IMG/VR virus record: IMGVR_UViG_3300025141_016207 | Span: 1-62,183 of that record | Origin: a virus | Direction: 5' to 3' (one strand) | Length of the DNA stretch: 62,183 nucleotides | Part shown: piece by piece, positions 8,346 through 18,887 of the stretch | Layout of the letters: every line of letters begins with the position of its first letter | How positions within the stretch are numbered: position 1 is the stretch's first letter | Program-made: the position numbers and the translations under genes | Notes under the pieces: model-generated | What the model was told of the DNA's origin: nothing | What the model saw: the letters and a program-made list of their open reading frames with translations, nothing else | Databases searched by the model: none

Positions 8346-9374
8346 TCAATAATCAAGTCTAACCCTCAATGTCAACTCCGATGCCGGTGTTTTCTTAATG
8401 GGTTCTGATAGCTTTGCAACTGCGAGCAATTCATTATCTGCTCCATACAAACCTACCGTCGTTGGATAAGTTTGTGGCTGATCGGCAGCTACGTTTTTTA
8501 CCATAATCTTGCTCCCAGTAACATAAGTGGGATTGCTACTATAATTAAAATCATTATTATTGGCTCGACAAAAATAAACGGTAGAATTTAGCTCTGTTGT
8601 GTTATTAAACTGAATGTTTCTCGTTCGATGTCTAACTGCCTGCGTAATCGTGTCGATCGAAGCAGAGACCATCATGTCAGACATGTTATCATTGTTTGTT
8701 GGATCCATGCTTGTAGCGGCATCAAAAAGCGAAGAAGTTAGCACTACAACGCCTGCCTGATAATAAACAAGCCCGAGCGCGTTCGCTAAATCTGCCGAGC
8801 CGTCCTTGTAAAGAATGCCATATTCTCCTGCCGGTGAATTAACCTTTGAAGAAGTGGCAGCGCCGACATCAGTAAGAGTAACGTTTTGAGTGGGGCTAGC
8901 ATATGTGCCGCCCGTATCAAACGATAACTGAACGGTGCCTTTTTGAATTTCATCCTTGCTCAACAATCGAGCAAAATTAAAGAAAAGACAATTGTCTAGT
9001 TTAGTACCCCCTGCCGCAATGTCACCATCTTGGTCAAACCGCTCCAAGGTGCCGGTCATATCAAATCCGACCAAAACTTGAGCCATCATATTATACATGT
9101 TGATCTTTTTATCTTGCATGTTGGTGCCGGTGTGAGTAGCTGACATCTCTGAATGCGTTGAATATCCCGCCGACATATCAAAAATATGGTTAGCCGAAGA
9201 GCTTAAATACGGATAATCGTATACCGATACAAACATTCCATGACCATACGTCTTTATGTTATTATCGGCATAAGTTCCACTGACAATTGTTCCTGTGATT
9301 GGAATTGCTTCATGCAAAAGCGTCTTCGTTGAAGTAACATCATTTGAGGTTAAAGTTTTAAAAATACTAGCCAT
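8346..9374 (-). CDS. Probable virion structural protein, paralogue of the 7239-8339 product
   Basis: 342 aa, soluble, Thr/Ser/Asn-rich. It shares with the next gene the GLVYYQAGVVVLT-like strand, the NDFNYSSNPTY segment and the C-terminal pattern VGLYGADNELLAVAKLSEP. Six bases separate the two genes. The ATG follows an AAAGGATGA ribosome site. It lies between the FLD-type protein (9391-10317) and its paralogue, still within the late structural block. Its exact place in the particle is unknown. Confidence 0.6.
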   Translation of the reverse strand: MASIFKTLTSNDVTSTKTLLHEAIPITGTIVSGTYADNNIKTYGHGMFVSVYDYPYLSSSANHIFDMSAGYSTHSEMSATHTGTNMQDKKINMYNMMAQVLVGFDMTGTLERFDQDGDIAAGGTKLDNCLFFNFARLLSKDEIQKGTVQLSFDTGGTYASPTQNVTLTDVGAATSSKVNSPAGEYGILYKDGSADLANALGLVYYQAGVVVLTSSLFDAATSMDPTNNDNMSDMMVSASIDTITQAVRHRTRNIQFNNTTELNSTVYFCRANNNDFNYSSNPTYVTGSKIMVKNVAADQPQTYPTTVGLYGADNELLAVAKLSEPIKKTPASELTLRVRLDY

Positions 9375-9390
9375 TGTTCATCCTTTTAGT

Positions 9391-10317
9391 TTATACCTTT
9401 TTCATATATCGAATGGGCACATCCACTGAATATCCCATCGTTGCACCAATTACTCGCACTGAGGTGTCAATGAAGCGATAATCGATAGCATTCAAAGTTA
9501 CAGTGCTGCCAAATTTGGTGAATAAGTGTGTAGACGATTGTAGATCCAAGCTTGCCTGAACCATAAATTTATAACTTCCCTGGCGCGGACCAGCAATAAC
9601 AAAGTCGCCTTTACCGCCACCGGGCTTGACCGCCACGGCAGGAGCAATGGGATTAATCAAAAAATACGTCGCTACCTGATCATCGTCTAAGAATGAGATG
9701 TTCTGGGCAACGCCAGGGAGATGTAGCAAGTTGCCCAAGCGATTATCCATCTGTACCATTAATTGAGTTTCGCGCAAGCTATTATCAAACTGCGCGGCTG
9801 GTGGGAGATCCGTTGTATCCAAGCCAAAGTCTACCCTGCAATATTTTGAACCTTCACCGATATTTTGTCCATATAAGACGCCCCTTTGCCCCACCAGGGA
9901 CTTCTCAGTATCCTGATCCACTGCAACCAATTGGATCAGAAGAGTCTCGTTTCGGACAGAGTTCTCGTCGCCGTTGTTGTCACCGCTAACTCCAACATTG
10001 TTAACCTTTGCAACGGGTAAATACAAAATATCCGTTCTTGGAATCGACAGAAGATTATACTTCATCACAGAAGTGTTATTCGTAAACGCTTCGAAAACAG
10101 GAGTTTGCAAGATTGACAAATCATAATAAGCAGAGCCCGAAGCGTGAACGCCACTTGGATTGTTTTCATTCTCGTATAAACGATAATTGATTTCGTCATC
10201 GCCCAGAGCAAATTTAACAATTTTAAAGCTGCCATCACCCTTTGCCATCCTAAATCGTCCGGTATCGGTGAGCACCGCATCTAAAATTATGTCTCCAGAA
10301 TTATCTAAAAAAGCCAT
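9391..10317 (-). CDS. Structural protein with conserved 'FLD...VLT..GR' N-terminus (paralogous N-terminus at 17938-18852)
   Basis: 308 aa, soluble. The first about 45 residues (MAFLDNSGDIILDAVLTDTG then R, ending FALGDDEINY) match the start of the 304-aa protein at 17938-18852 (MSFLDKKEQVVEVVLTPYG then R, ending FYDNDIIYD), while the bodies diverge. A shared N-terminal module on two virion-region proteins suggests a common docking element. The remainder is beta-rich with no catalytic motif. It starts with AGGAGTAAGAAATG and sits between the 1288-aa protein and the paralogous pair. Tail or baseplate location is inferred from context only. Confidence 0.6.
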   Translation of the reverse strand: MAFLDNSGDIILDAVLTDTGRFRMAKGDGSFKIVKFALGDDEINYRLYENENNPSGVHASGSAYYDLSILQTPVFEAFTNNTSVMKYNLLSIPRTDILYLPVAKVNNVGVSGDNNGDENSVRNETLLIQLVAVDQDTEKSLVGQRGVLYGQNIGEGSKYCRVDFGLDTTDLPPAAQFDNSLRETQLMVQMDNRLGNLLHLPGVAQNISFLDDDQVATYFLINPIAPAVAVKPGGGKGDFVIAGPRQGSYKFMVQASLDLQSSTHLFTKFGSTVTLNAIDYRFIDTSVRVIGATMGYSVDVPIRYMKKV

Positions 10318-10326
10318 TTCTTACTC

Positions 10327-13300
10327 CTAATCATCTTCTTTGTTTCTCAATTTTTCAAAATTCTCTATTAACGATAGAACCGCGAGTTTATCCAAACCCT
10401 TGTGTTCAAGCATATCACTCAATTTATTAATTAATTTTGGTGAAACGCCATAATCATCGTAATCTCTAGTAAATAGTTCATTTGTAGATTTAAAGTTCAA
10501 ATCAAAATATTTTTTGATGTCCTGTTGATCCCCAAAGCTTAAATCGCCAAATTTTTCCAAACTAAAACCCTGCACGGGGGGTAAGGTATAATTAAGAGTT
10601 TCCAAAGTGGGAATTAAATTGATGTCCACTACTTTGCCAGTAGATTTGGAAGTAAGTCTTAATTTGATATACTTATTTTTACCCTTTTTCTTGTTGGTAA
10701 ATAAATTAGTCTTTTGAGACGCTGTTCCATCTGACAACGCCAGAGTTGTAGCATCGGCTGAATTTGCCTTTGACACGTCTGTCACCATCATTTGTTCTGG
10801 AGAGAGGGCTATGTGCAATAACGAATTAAATTCATACACTTCTTTTCTCTTTGGCGATCTGAACTCAAAGAGTTTAATCTGTGGGAGTCTGACGGCATCA
10901 TGTTCTATCAGTTCGACCTGATAAATGGCAGTTGGGTTAGAAACCAAGCCATGCCAGTTAACGGTTCTAAAGGTATACCAATATTTTTTATTTGTTTCCA
11001 CCTTGTCGATAAAACCCGTAGTTTGATCGAGATGGATTATTTGTAATTTGGCATCTTCAAAATCTGCATATTCTTTTGGCTCCTCGTCGAGCCTAAACAT
11101 TTCTACTTTTGTTAAATCTGATATTGTCGCAAACTCCAAATTATAACCCTGTTTCGAAGATTGACCAACCCACGAGTACATGCTCGCAGCCATCTGCTTG
11201 GTAACTTCCCAAGCTTCCCGAGATTTTGCCTCGCCTTCCATTGCTTTTTGGTTAACTCTTGCCTTCGCAAACAAAGCCTCATCTTTTTTGAAAATTGCGA
11301 TTGGCTCTGCTTTGAGCCTATCGGAATTATTTTGGAAAAGAAAACCTACTTCATTGGGCTTATCCTTGTAGGGAATTGCCCTAATAACGGGAAACACAGG
11401 TGGTCTATCATAAATATTGATCACGTTAGACTGACCAACTTGCACCTTGAACATTCTTAAATCAGGATAAGAAACACAAGCAAATTTCAGCTTGGTTTTG
11501 GACGCATTTGTAATCGGGGCTCCATTCTGACCAATCGTTTCAAATCCCAAAAACTGATGGTACGCTGTTGCCACTCCCAAACTGGCAACATGATAATAAA
11601 ATTTATAATAATAATCTGTATCATAATAAACGTCGGAATCAACAATATTAAGTGCCTGCTCGGCATCTATATCAATAGGGAAAAACATTTCTTTTTCGAC
11701 CTGTTGTTGTTCATCGCCTTGCTCTTCAGCAATGCGAACTCGCTGAATCGAATAGCCGACCACTTCTGCATAAGTACGCTTGCCTTTTAGAGAATCCCAA
11801 AAAGTAAGCTGGTTATCTTTAACAATTTGACTAAATTTATTTACCATTAACGCTTTAAATAATTTGCTCTTTTGAGGCTCGCCGCCAGTTGTTTTGTTAT
11901 GCCTGGATATAAAGTTGCGATATTTTAAATTTTTAGCGATATCGGCGAGAATCATAAGATTCGTTCCTTTGACAAGAGGTATTGTGGGTTTTTTACCCTT
12001 CGATGGCTCAACTGTATTGTCTTTTCCGTAAAAAGGATTGGTTACAAACATTTCTACGGGTTCGGCTTCGGCGGGGGTGAGGTTGAAGCCCTCCTGTTGC
12101 ACTTGGTAGGGTCGAGCGTGTGCTATTTTCTTTACCCAACGATCTGCCAATGCATTTAAGGTGTTTGGTTCTAAAAATCCTGCATTTTTATTTAATATAG
12201 CGGGATTAGTCGCGCCGTCCGTAAAGAAAAATTTAAGATATTCGCCTAAACGATCACCGGATTTAACAACATTCAAATGTGAATCAGGTGAAAGTTGCAG
12301 ACCGGCAACTTCAAATGGTCCCGCATACGTTTCCTTGCCCGAGATGAAGGGCGCATCATCTTTGTCCGCAGAGAATAAAATTTTTGGATTGAAGGAGGCG
12401 TCCTCAAGTGAATCCCCGCGCAATAAACCTCCAACTTCTGATGCGTCATTATATGAGGAAACAGAATTAAACAAAAACGTATCTCTTAATTTGAACTCTT
12501 CTAAAGCCTTTGAAAAAGATGGTTCGGCAATAAGAGAATTCGATCGCTCAAATGAACAATAAATTTCATTATAAAAGGGCAAATAATTACGATTGGCATA
12601 AACATCTTTTAAAAATGGGTCATCTCGCACAAAATAATAATCGCTATTACGCACCATAATATTATATGCGCCCATGGGGTCTCCAGGCGTTGGATCCACC
12701 TCGTTAACAACTTTAGCCTTAAAAGTCTTTTCGAACTTTTCTACCGGGCTTGGTCCGACAGCAGGGGCACTGCCGCCGATGCCGCCAACCTTGCCGCCCT
12801 TGTTGCCACCGACGTTGCCGTCGTTGATGTTGGGCACGGCATTGAACCAAGGCGATAAATAATTTTGATAAAACCCCTTATCCTGCACCCAATCGTTGGG
12901 GTTTTGGCTAGCCCGACTAAGCAAATCAAACTTCCAATTATATGAACCTTTTTGAACAACATCTCCAGCATCCTTGCCGATGCCAATCTGTTTCTGATGA
13001 AACTTTGCAATTTTATAAGCATAGTAAGATGACGGTCGAATTACGCTATCAATTAGATTGGGGGAACTGGCAGTAAAAAACGAATCTCTAAGCTCCAAAG
13101 CTTTTACAAGATAATTGTATCTTCCAAAAGTATCAAATTTCGTCCTATCCTCTTGGGTGGGTCTAAACTGATCAATCGCCAAATCGGGGCTAAGTGGATC
13201 AGGGGGAGAAGCATCAGCCAAGAAAGCTGGTGTTGGTAATTCAAAATAATGGTAGTGAGATGGCGGTGTTTCAGAAAGGACGTGAGTTGGGGCAACGGCA

Positions 13301-14193
13301 TCACCATGAGGTTTGATATCAAATAATTGAAACAAGGATCCCCACAAAAAACCTTGAGGAGGCTTGGGGTTATCTGGGTGAGGGTCCGCTGGCTTGATAT
13401 CGGGACCGACCCACATATCCCAACCCGCAGCAGCCTCTGGATCCGTCAATGGATTTGGAGGAGTTGGCGAGATGGCGTTGGGTGACGTAGCGATCATGTT
13501 TAAAACACTATTGTTGCTTTCTACTATTTCACGAATTTTATATTGTAAAGCGGTGTCCTCAAAAAGAACCTGCTGCAAATAACCGCCAGATTTCTTATCC
13601 AAAAAGTAGCCATCGGTTTTGTCAACATTATTATCTTGTTTAAGCGTATCAAAAGAGGCGACGAACACCCCCTCCTTCTTGCCTTTGGAATCTCGCTTAA
13701 ATGGCTCATATCTCTCTAGTTGCACCTTGGTGTCGGCAGGGGTTATAACGTTGCCGCCGCCATCGTGAACCGTGGCTTGCACAGCAAACTCAACATCAAC
13801 AATTTCAACATAGGCATCGCCTAGCCAGTAATTGGGATCGAACTCTCTCAAACGAGCGGCGGCCTTTGGGGGCAGTTTCATTTTCCACCGCTTTGAAATG
13901 GGAGGCGGTTTTCCTGTTCTAGTGTCAATTGAAAATAACGAATCTTTATAATCGGTACTTCCTGAAAATAATTGATTTCCAAATGTTACCTCAGATCGAT
14001 ATATAGTCGAATTATCATCCCCTAGTCGTTCCGTATTCAATTGTGGATAACGACCCAAAAGCTTGGCGAGGGGATTGATATTGTCCACCTGAATAAAGTC
14101 GGCATCGGTGATGGTGGCGTCGTCTGGACCTTGCGCCATGGCAGCACGCGAGACGTTTATGTGGTTTCTAAATGTATATTTCTTCGTCTTCAT
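10327..14193 (-). CDS. Very large virion/baseplate-region protein (1288 aa), function unknown
   Basis: 1288 aa, no signal peptide or membrane helix. It is rich in Asp, Lys, Asn, Pro and aromatic residues, with a Gly-rich patch near the middle (NDGNVGGNKGGKVGGIGG). A segment in the last third (KKYWYTFRTVNWHGLVSNPTAI) resembles a fibronectin-III-like beta strand pattern, followed by a strand-rich stretch, and the last about 50 residues are charged and helical. I do not recognise a named family. Position between gp6/gp25-type genes and small tail proteins makes a tail or baseplate component the best guess. GGAATTTAAG precedes the ATG. Confidence 0.65.
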   Translation of the reverse strand: MKTKKYTFRNHINVSRAAMAQGPDDATITDADFIQVDNINPLAKLLGRYPQLNTERLGDDNSTIYRSEVTFGNQLFSGSTDYKDSLFSIDTRTGKPPPISKRWKMKLPPKAAARLREFDPNYWLGDAYVEIVDVEFAVQATVHDGGGNVITPADTKVQLERYEPFKRDSKGKKEGVFVASFDTLKQDNNVDKTDGYFLDKKSGGYLQQVLFEDTALQYKIREIVESNNSVLNMIATSPNAISPTPPNPLTDPEAAAGWDMWVGPDIKPADPHPDNPKPPQGFLWGSLFQLFDIKPHGDAVAPTHVLSETPPSHYHYFELPTPAFLADASPPDPLSPDLAIDQFRPTQEDRTKFDTFGRYNYLVKALELRDSFFTASSPNLIDSVIRPSSYYAYKIAKFHQKQIGIGKDAGDVVQKGSYNWKFDLLSRASQNPNDWVQDKGFYQNYLSPWFNAVPNINDGNVGGNKGGKVGGIGGSAPAVGPSPVEKFEKTFKAKVVNEVDPTPGDPMGAYNIMVRNSDYYFVRDDPFLKDVYANRNYLPFYNEIYCSFERSNSLIAEPSFSKALEEFKLRDTFLFNSVSSYNDASEVGGLLRGDSLEDASFNPKILFSADKDDAPFISGKETYAGPFEVAGLQLSPDSHLNVVKSGDRLGEYLKFFFTDGATNPAILNKNAGFLEPNTLNALADRWVKKIAHARPYQVQQEGFNLTPAEAEPVEMFVTNPFYGKDNTVEPSKGKKPTIPLVKGTNLMILADIAKNLKYRNFISRHNKTTGGEPQKSKLFKALMVNKFSQIVKDNQLTFWDSLKGKRTYAEVVGYSIQRVRIAEEQGDEQQQVEKEMFFPIDIDAEQALNIVDSDVYYDTDYYYKFYYHVASLGVATAYHQFLGFETIGQNGAPITNASKTKLKFACVSYPDLRMFKVQVGQSNVINIYDRPPVFPVIRAIPYKDKPNEVGFLFQNNSDRLKAEPIAIFKKDEALFAKARVNQKAMEGEAKSREAWEVTKQMAASMYSWVGQSSKQGYNLEFATISDLTKVEMFRLDEEPKEYADFEDAKLQIIHLDQTTGFIDKVETNKKYWYTFRTVNWHGLVSNPTAIYQVELIEHDAVRLPQIKLFEFRSPKRKEVYEFNSLLHIALSPEQMMVTDVSKANSADATTLALSDGTASQKTNLFTNKKKGKNKYIKLRLTSKSTGKVVDINLIPTLETLNYTLPPVQGFSLEKFGDLSFGDQQDIKKYFDLNFKSTNELFTRDYDDYGVSPKLINKLSDMLEHKGLDKLAVLSLIENFEKLRNKEDD

Positions 14194-14205
14194 CTTAAAT
14201 TCCTA

Positions 14206-17200
14206 TCACACATACATCCCGCCATCAGGATGCTCTGGATCTTCCATCCACTGTTGCCCAGGCTCTGGTGGGGCACCCGTTGCTGGATCAATCGGCGGTG
14301 GACCATTGCCCACGCCGCCACCCGGCATGGGTGGCGGTGGTGCAGCAGCTTGTTTTTTCTGAGCCTCAAGAAATTCTTTAGGCGAAGCACAAACCTGCCA
14401 AGTACCGTCCTTCAACTTATGAGCGCCCTTACATCCCCAAACCGCAACTGCTTGGTTGGCGGCTTCTTTTGCAGACGTATAGGTAGCGTATTCAGGTGGC
14501 GGCGCTTCAACTGCGAAAATCTCAGGGAGGTTGCCATAAAGCTTTACCTTTTCACCCTTAATTATGACCTCAAACCCAAAACTGACTGATGGTATGTCTA
14601 TAACTCCAGTTTTCTGATACTTATCCGATACAATCAGAAAAAATTCATCTTCAACATCAAATCCCAAATTTGTAAAAGATGCAACCGAAAGAGTACCATT
14701 TGAAGAGGGCGCAAACCGAGCAAGGAAGTTTTCTTTCCCAATCCTTTTTGTAATATCACCAAGAGATAATGGCTTCCATTGCCCGTCTTTATAATCCCAA
14801 ACTTCAATCCTTCGCGTGTTTTGCACCGCAAGTAGGTAAGTTGGCACGGCTGCTCTGGTCATCCCAAACCTATTTTCTTTAAATTCAAAATCCGTACCCG
14901 AGACAGAATTGGTCGAATCCACTGATTTCAATAAGATCGACTTATAAAAAGGTGGCAGCTTGTTTAGCCAATCCATTACCAGCCCTTGAATCGAGGGGTG
15001 GAAAGAATTTACAACAAAATCATTTGCTGTCGCATTAAAAACGTTGGCATTTAGAGAAAAAAGATAATGGAATGGAAAAAGTGCATATAATCCCCAGAAA
15101 AAAGAATAAACTGAGAAATCTTGAACGGCAGCTTCTTGCGTTTGCTGACCCTGAAGATAACTCTGTAATGCCTTTTTGTTGACTTTCTGCTGTTTGCCAG
15201 TAAATAATTTTTTGTCTTTATTGGAAAGCATCAAGGCGTCTTTTTGCGTAACAATTTGTACATCGGTTATGTCAATAAAGCTTTCAAACAATTCTTGTTC
15301 CAGATTGGTAGCGTCAAGCGTCTCAGAGCCCCTGAAGAATTTGCTAGAGGCTTTTTGGAAAAATTCATTAAGGTTATCATAGTTTTTAAAGGTTAATTTA
15401 TTGTTACCATCTAAACAATTTACCCGTGGTTCTTTAGCCCCCAATTTCAGAGAATACGGGGTAAAATATAGCCCATCGTTATTTATATTCAATTTGGCGG
15501 TGGCGTCAACATCCATCCCGGCTGCGCCCTGTTGAAACAATGAAACCTCTACATTCTGAGAGAAAAAGAATTTTTCCATTTCAAAATCTGAAAACTCTTT
15601 TAGATCGGCTGGCGTCATCATTAACATTGGAGATGATTTGTATGGAAGCGCACCGAATGGATCCTGTGGCTTCGCTACGCTTTCTTCTGGAAAAAACTGT
15701 AGATGAGGAACATTGTCAAATTTTATTATATTCTTAATATCATATGACTTTATACCAACACTTATCGATGCAGTTTTACTGGAAACGTTGACAGCGTTAA
15801 AAAGATATTGAGGAAACTTAACAAGCTTACGAACTGAATTCAATAACGCTTCTAACATGTCGTTGGTAAATGAAAGATAATTGGGATCCGTGTTCTCAAG
15901 ATCTAACGAATTACCAGCCTGAAGACCTATTTTCTTTAAACCTTCAAGCAAGTGCCAGCGCGGATCGTCCTCCACAAGCTTTACAGAGAAAACAAACCTT
16001 AAATAAGAGATAAAATCGTTTGTAAACTTCTTTACCTCTTCGGCATCTTTCCAAAAGTCAGTAAAAAATTGTGACCGCATTCTGTTAATTGACTTATCAT
16101 AATATTGTGGCAAAATACTTGCGGCAACGAGGCTTTGCATTTTTGTAGACCAAATTGACTCGTATTTCATAACAAACTTTTTAAGATCCTCAAGCTGTGT
16201 CGATATATAAGATACTTCTAAACGATATTTATATTCTCTCCCCAACGCGGCAGTCTTATCGACAAACGCAATATATTCCATATTGGAGTCATTAAGCGTC
16301 ACCTTATTAGCAGTAATTAAATCAGTATTGGAGCTATCCACCTTATCAGGCTCCTTTGATTTGCCGACCTTCTTGTCAGCGGCAGGGGCTCCAATCGGGG
16401 GAAGACCCGGTGCGGTTAAGTCTTGCCAATCAATAGTTCCCAAAAGTTCCTCGGGAATAGTTTTATCATAGGTTATATCTGCACTCGTCTGTTGCTTTCT
16501 GTAAATACTCAACGCCGTAATTGTCATGCCTGGGTTAAATCCCTTGTAAATAAAGCTATTCTTCTTAAACTTCTCAGTGTCAAATACGACTCCATTAACA
16601 ATATTATAATCCGCATTTACATAAGAATAAAATTGAGAAAACGGGCTGCCGTCGAGACCGAGTTCCGACTCGATCCAGCCAGCAGGCATTAGCTCCTTGA
16701 AGGGAGAGGGGCTTAATTCTTTTTGTAAAAAATCTTCAACCACTGATACATTAAGGTCTATTGTCCCTAGTGACAGATTTCGTATATCTTTAATCTGCGA
16801 TGTTCTGTCCACCCTTTGATAGAGCAAGGCATCGTTTTTGTTGTCGGCACTCCCACCATATTTAACATATCTTACATGTGGCATTTGATTTATAGCTAAA
16901 CGATAGCCATCTACGCCGACACCGTTTGGACCCCATATCATTAAGTTCTTTTTTTCGTTTTCCCAATCGGGCTTGTCAGTTATAACCCTAGTGCTCTCCC
17001 CAATCCAATATTTTAAACCGGTCGTTAAAACCGCGTCATATTGTAAAACGGGGTTGCCGTTTTTAAAAATATCGTAAAAGCAAACGCGGGAAATATTTAA
17101 ATCGTTAGATGCAATACCAAAATCCCCCAATGCACCATCCACATCTATGGTCACTTCTAAAACACACATCGCTTCCAGCGGATTATAAAACCATCCTGTA

Positions 17201-17934
17201 GCATCATCGGAGAGGTCGCCATGAGAAGTGTGATAAAACTCAAGCTCATCAAATTTATACTCCATGAAATATTTCTGATAGGAGTCCAAGCCAGTGGTGA
17301 CAATTGGTTGCAGTTTAAAACCGGGATTGACGCTTATAACGTCTTGACCCTTCCATTTTGATGTAGTTTCATAATCACTAAATCCTTTGGATATCTTCCT
17401 CACTGCCTTTTTGCGAAACTGATGCTGGTAGGCTAACTTCGACCACTCCACGTTGCCCTTGCCCGTGGACCAAACCTTCGCCGACTTGTGCCAAAGGGCT
17501 TTCTCGGTAGCTAATGTGTCGAGGGATTGAGCAAAAGTGGGAGCAACCTTCTGACTGCCAGGAGTATCGTACACGGCTCCTTCAAACTCAAAACTGCCGC
17601 CTTGCGGTGTTAGCCCGTGTAAAAATGGGTTAAGCTTCAAAGACCTGATCATTTCGGGATCAGTTATAACATAGGCGTTGATTGATAACAAATTTTTAAA
17701 TTGTTCAATATCCAACAAATCACCCTCAAGAAGATCTAGAAGTGCCACTCTGAATGAGACGTTTACTGCCTGAGAGTTTGGACTATTGTTAAGTGGAGCA
17801 CCCAAATCCTCCATACTTTTAGGAGAGGCTTGAATCACCCCCTTATCGACCCTGGTCACCATCATGTCGGTCAGGATAGGATGAGGAATCAATTGACTCT
17901 TTACGGAATTTAAATCTATTTTTTTAATATCCAT
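14206..17934 (-). CDS. Very large virion/baseplate-region protein (1242 aa) with Pro/Gly-rich C-terminus
   Basis: 1242 aa, soluble. The bulk is mixed charged and aromatic sequence without recognisable enzyme motifs. The last about 50 residues are low-complexity: AAAPPPPMPGGG, then GPPPIDPATGAPPEPG, then an acidic end. Such flexible tails on structural proteins often act as linkers or assembly baits, but that is inference. The gene is packed 3 bases after the FLD-type gene and 12 bases before the 1288-aa gene. Membership of the tail/baseplate is inferred from neighbours. Confidence 0.65.
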   Translation of the reverse strand: MDIKKIDLNSVKSQLIPHPILTDMMVTRVDKGVIQASPKSMEDLGAPLNNSPNSQAVNVSFRVALLDLLEGDLLDIEQFKNLLSINAYVITDPEMIRSLKLNPFLHGLTPQGGSFEFEGAVYDTPGSQKVAPTFAQSLDTLATEKALWHKSAKVWSTGKGNVEWSKLAYQHQFRKKAVRKISKGFSDYETTSKWKGQDVISVNPGFKLQPIVTTGLDSYQKYFMEYKFDELEFYHTSHGDLSDDATGWFYNPLEAMCVLEVTIDVDGALGDFGIASNDLNISRVCFYDIFKNGNPVLQYDAVLTTGLKYWIGESTRVITDKPDWENEKKNLMIWGPNGVGVDGYRLAINQMPHVRYVKYGGSADNKNDALLYQRVDRTSQIKDIRNLSLGTIDLNVSVVEDFLQKELSPSPFKELMPAGWIESELGLDGSPFSQFYSYVNADYNIVNGVVFDTEKFKKNSFIYKGFNPGMTITALSIYRKQQTSADITYDKTIPEELLGTIDWQDLTAPGLPPIGAPAADKKVGKSKEPDKVDSSNTDLITANKVTLNDSNMEYIAFVDKTAALGREYKYRLEVSYISTQLEDLKKFVMKYESIWSTKMQSLVAASILPQYYDKSINRMRSQFFTDFWKDAEEVKKFTNDFISYLRFVFSVKLVEDDPRWHLLEGLKKIGLQAGNSLDLENTDPNYLSFTNDMLEALLNSVRKLVKFPQYLFNAVNVSSKTASISVGIKSYDIKNIIKFDNVPHLQFFPEESVAKPQDPFGALPYKSSPMLMMTPADLKEFSDFEMEKFFFSQNVEVSLFQQGAAGMDVDATAKLNINNDGLYFTPYSLKLGAKEPRVNCLDGNNKLTFKNYDNLNEFFQKASSKFFRGSETLDATNLEQELFESFIDITDVQIVTQKDALMLSNKDKKLFTGKQQKVNKKALQSYLQGQQTQEAAVQDFSVYSFFWGLYALFPFHYLFSLNANVFNATANDFVVNSFHPSIQGLVMDWLNKLPPFYKSILLKSVDSTNSVSGTDFEFKENRFGMTRAAVPTYLLAVQNTRRIEVWDYKDGQWKPLSLGDITKRIGKENFLARFAPSSNGTLSVASFTNLGFDVEDEFFLIVSDKYQKTGVIDIPSVSFGFEVIIKGEKVKLYGNLPEIFAVEAPPPEYATYTSAKEAANQAVAVWGCKGAHKLKDGTWQVCASPKEFLEAQKKQAAAPPPPMPGGGVGNGPPPIDPATGAPPEPGQQWMEDPEHPDGGMYV

Positions 17935-17937
17935 TTA

Positions 17938-18852
17938 TTAGTCCTCGCAGAAATCTTCCTCGATCTGTGGCAGGTTATCATAAATGCTCGTTGTTGCTTG
18001 TGGGGGCTCTTTCTCTGGAATGGAAACGTCGAAATCACTTTCGATAGAAAGAAAGTGAAAAACACTATTTGGCACATCTTCCTCAAAATATAATTTTTCT
18101 GGCGTTATCACCGTTTTGTCTTCTCCGGTGGCTTTGTTTGTTACTTTTTCTTCTGTGACCAAAAAAGCCTCCATCTCAAAATTTGAACTAAACTCTCTAG
18201 AGTTAAATTCAGTGAATAAAGCTACAATATTATTGCGAGCAACTTTCAACACCGTTTTATCATCATATACCTTAATTATTTTTTCTCCAGCGTCCTCTAT
18301 AGTAGTAAAATTAAATGACCCACCCGCTTTTTCAATCGGCATAAATAAATCAAACATTTCATCATCAAGAACATCAGCCACGGTAAGCCCCTTAAGTTCG
18401 ATGTCTAATTGAGGAATTGTCATTTCTCCATATGATGAAGACAGAGTTCCTGATGAGGATGAAATCTCGCTTTTTAACATTAATATGTTAAGAGCCGGGG
18501 CATTCTGCACTCCAATTTCTGAGTTGGCGAGAAAGCAATTGTTATTAACAATATCCAGCCTTGTCGGATTTTCCAATCTACAACCCTCGGCATTGCTAGA
18601 AAAAATCTTGGAATTTGTTGTATCGACGCCGACTATATTAAACAAGGGGCTCTGGCGTGCAGTTTCGTCTTTAATCCTGGGAAGTATGTCGTTCTGATAG
18701 TTTGTCAAACCCGCATATCGACCATCATAAATAATATCATTATCGTAAAAGGCGTAAAACGCAGGCATCAAGGTGCCCTGTGAAAGTAATTTTCGACCAT
18801 ATGGTGTCAAAACCACTTCTACCACTTGTTCTTTTTTATCTAAAAAGCTCAT
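17938..18852 (-). CDS. Structural protein with 'FLD...VLT..GR' N-terminus, acidic C-terminus
   Basis: 304 aa, soluble. The N-terminal about 45 residues parallel the protein at 9391-10317: FLD, then VxxVVLT, then GR, a Gly, and a closing D-[ED]-I-x-Y-like strand. The end is very acidic (PQIEEDFCED). It begins 35 bases after the 2956-aa gene; those 35 bases contain no clear Shine-Dalgarno sequence, only an AT-rich run, so translation may be weak or coupled. Probable tail or baseplate component; no enzymatic motif is visible. Confidence 0.6.
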   Translation of the reverse strand: MSFLDKKEQVVEVVLTPYGRKLLSQGTLMPAFYAFYDNDIIYDGRYAGLTNYQNDILPRIKDETARQSPLFNIVGVDTTNSKIFSSNAEGCRLENPTRLDIVNNNCFLANSEIGVQNAPALNILMLKSEISSSSGTLSSSYGEMTIPQLDIELKGLTVADVLDDEMFDLFMPIEKAGGSFNFTTIEDAGEKIIKVYDDKTVLKVARNNIVALFTEFNSREFSSNFEMEAFLVTEEKVTNKATGEDKTVITPEKLYFEEDVPNSVFHFLSIESDFDVSIPEKEPPQATTSIYDNLPQIEEDFCED

Positions 18853-18887
18853 ATATTAAATAGCCATTGTGAATATAAGTTTATCAT

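Noticed and set aside
14041-14589. 182-aa plus-strand reading frame across the junction of two large structural genes
   Set aside because: Rich in Trp, Arg, Cys and His without pattern, typical of a reverse-complement shadow of Pro/Gly-rich sequence.
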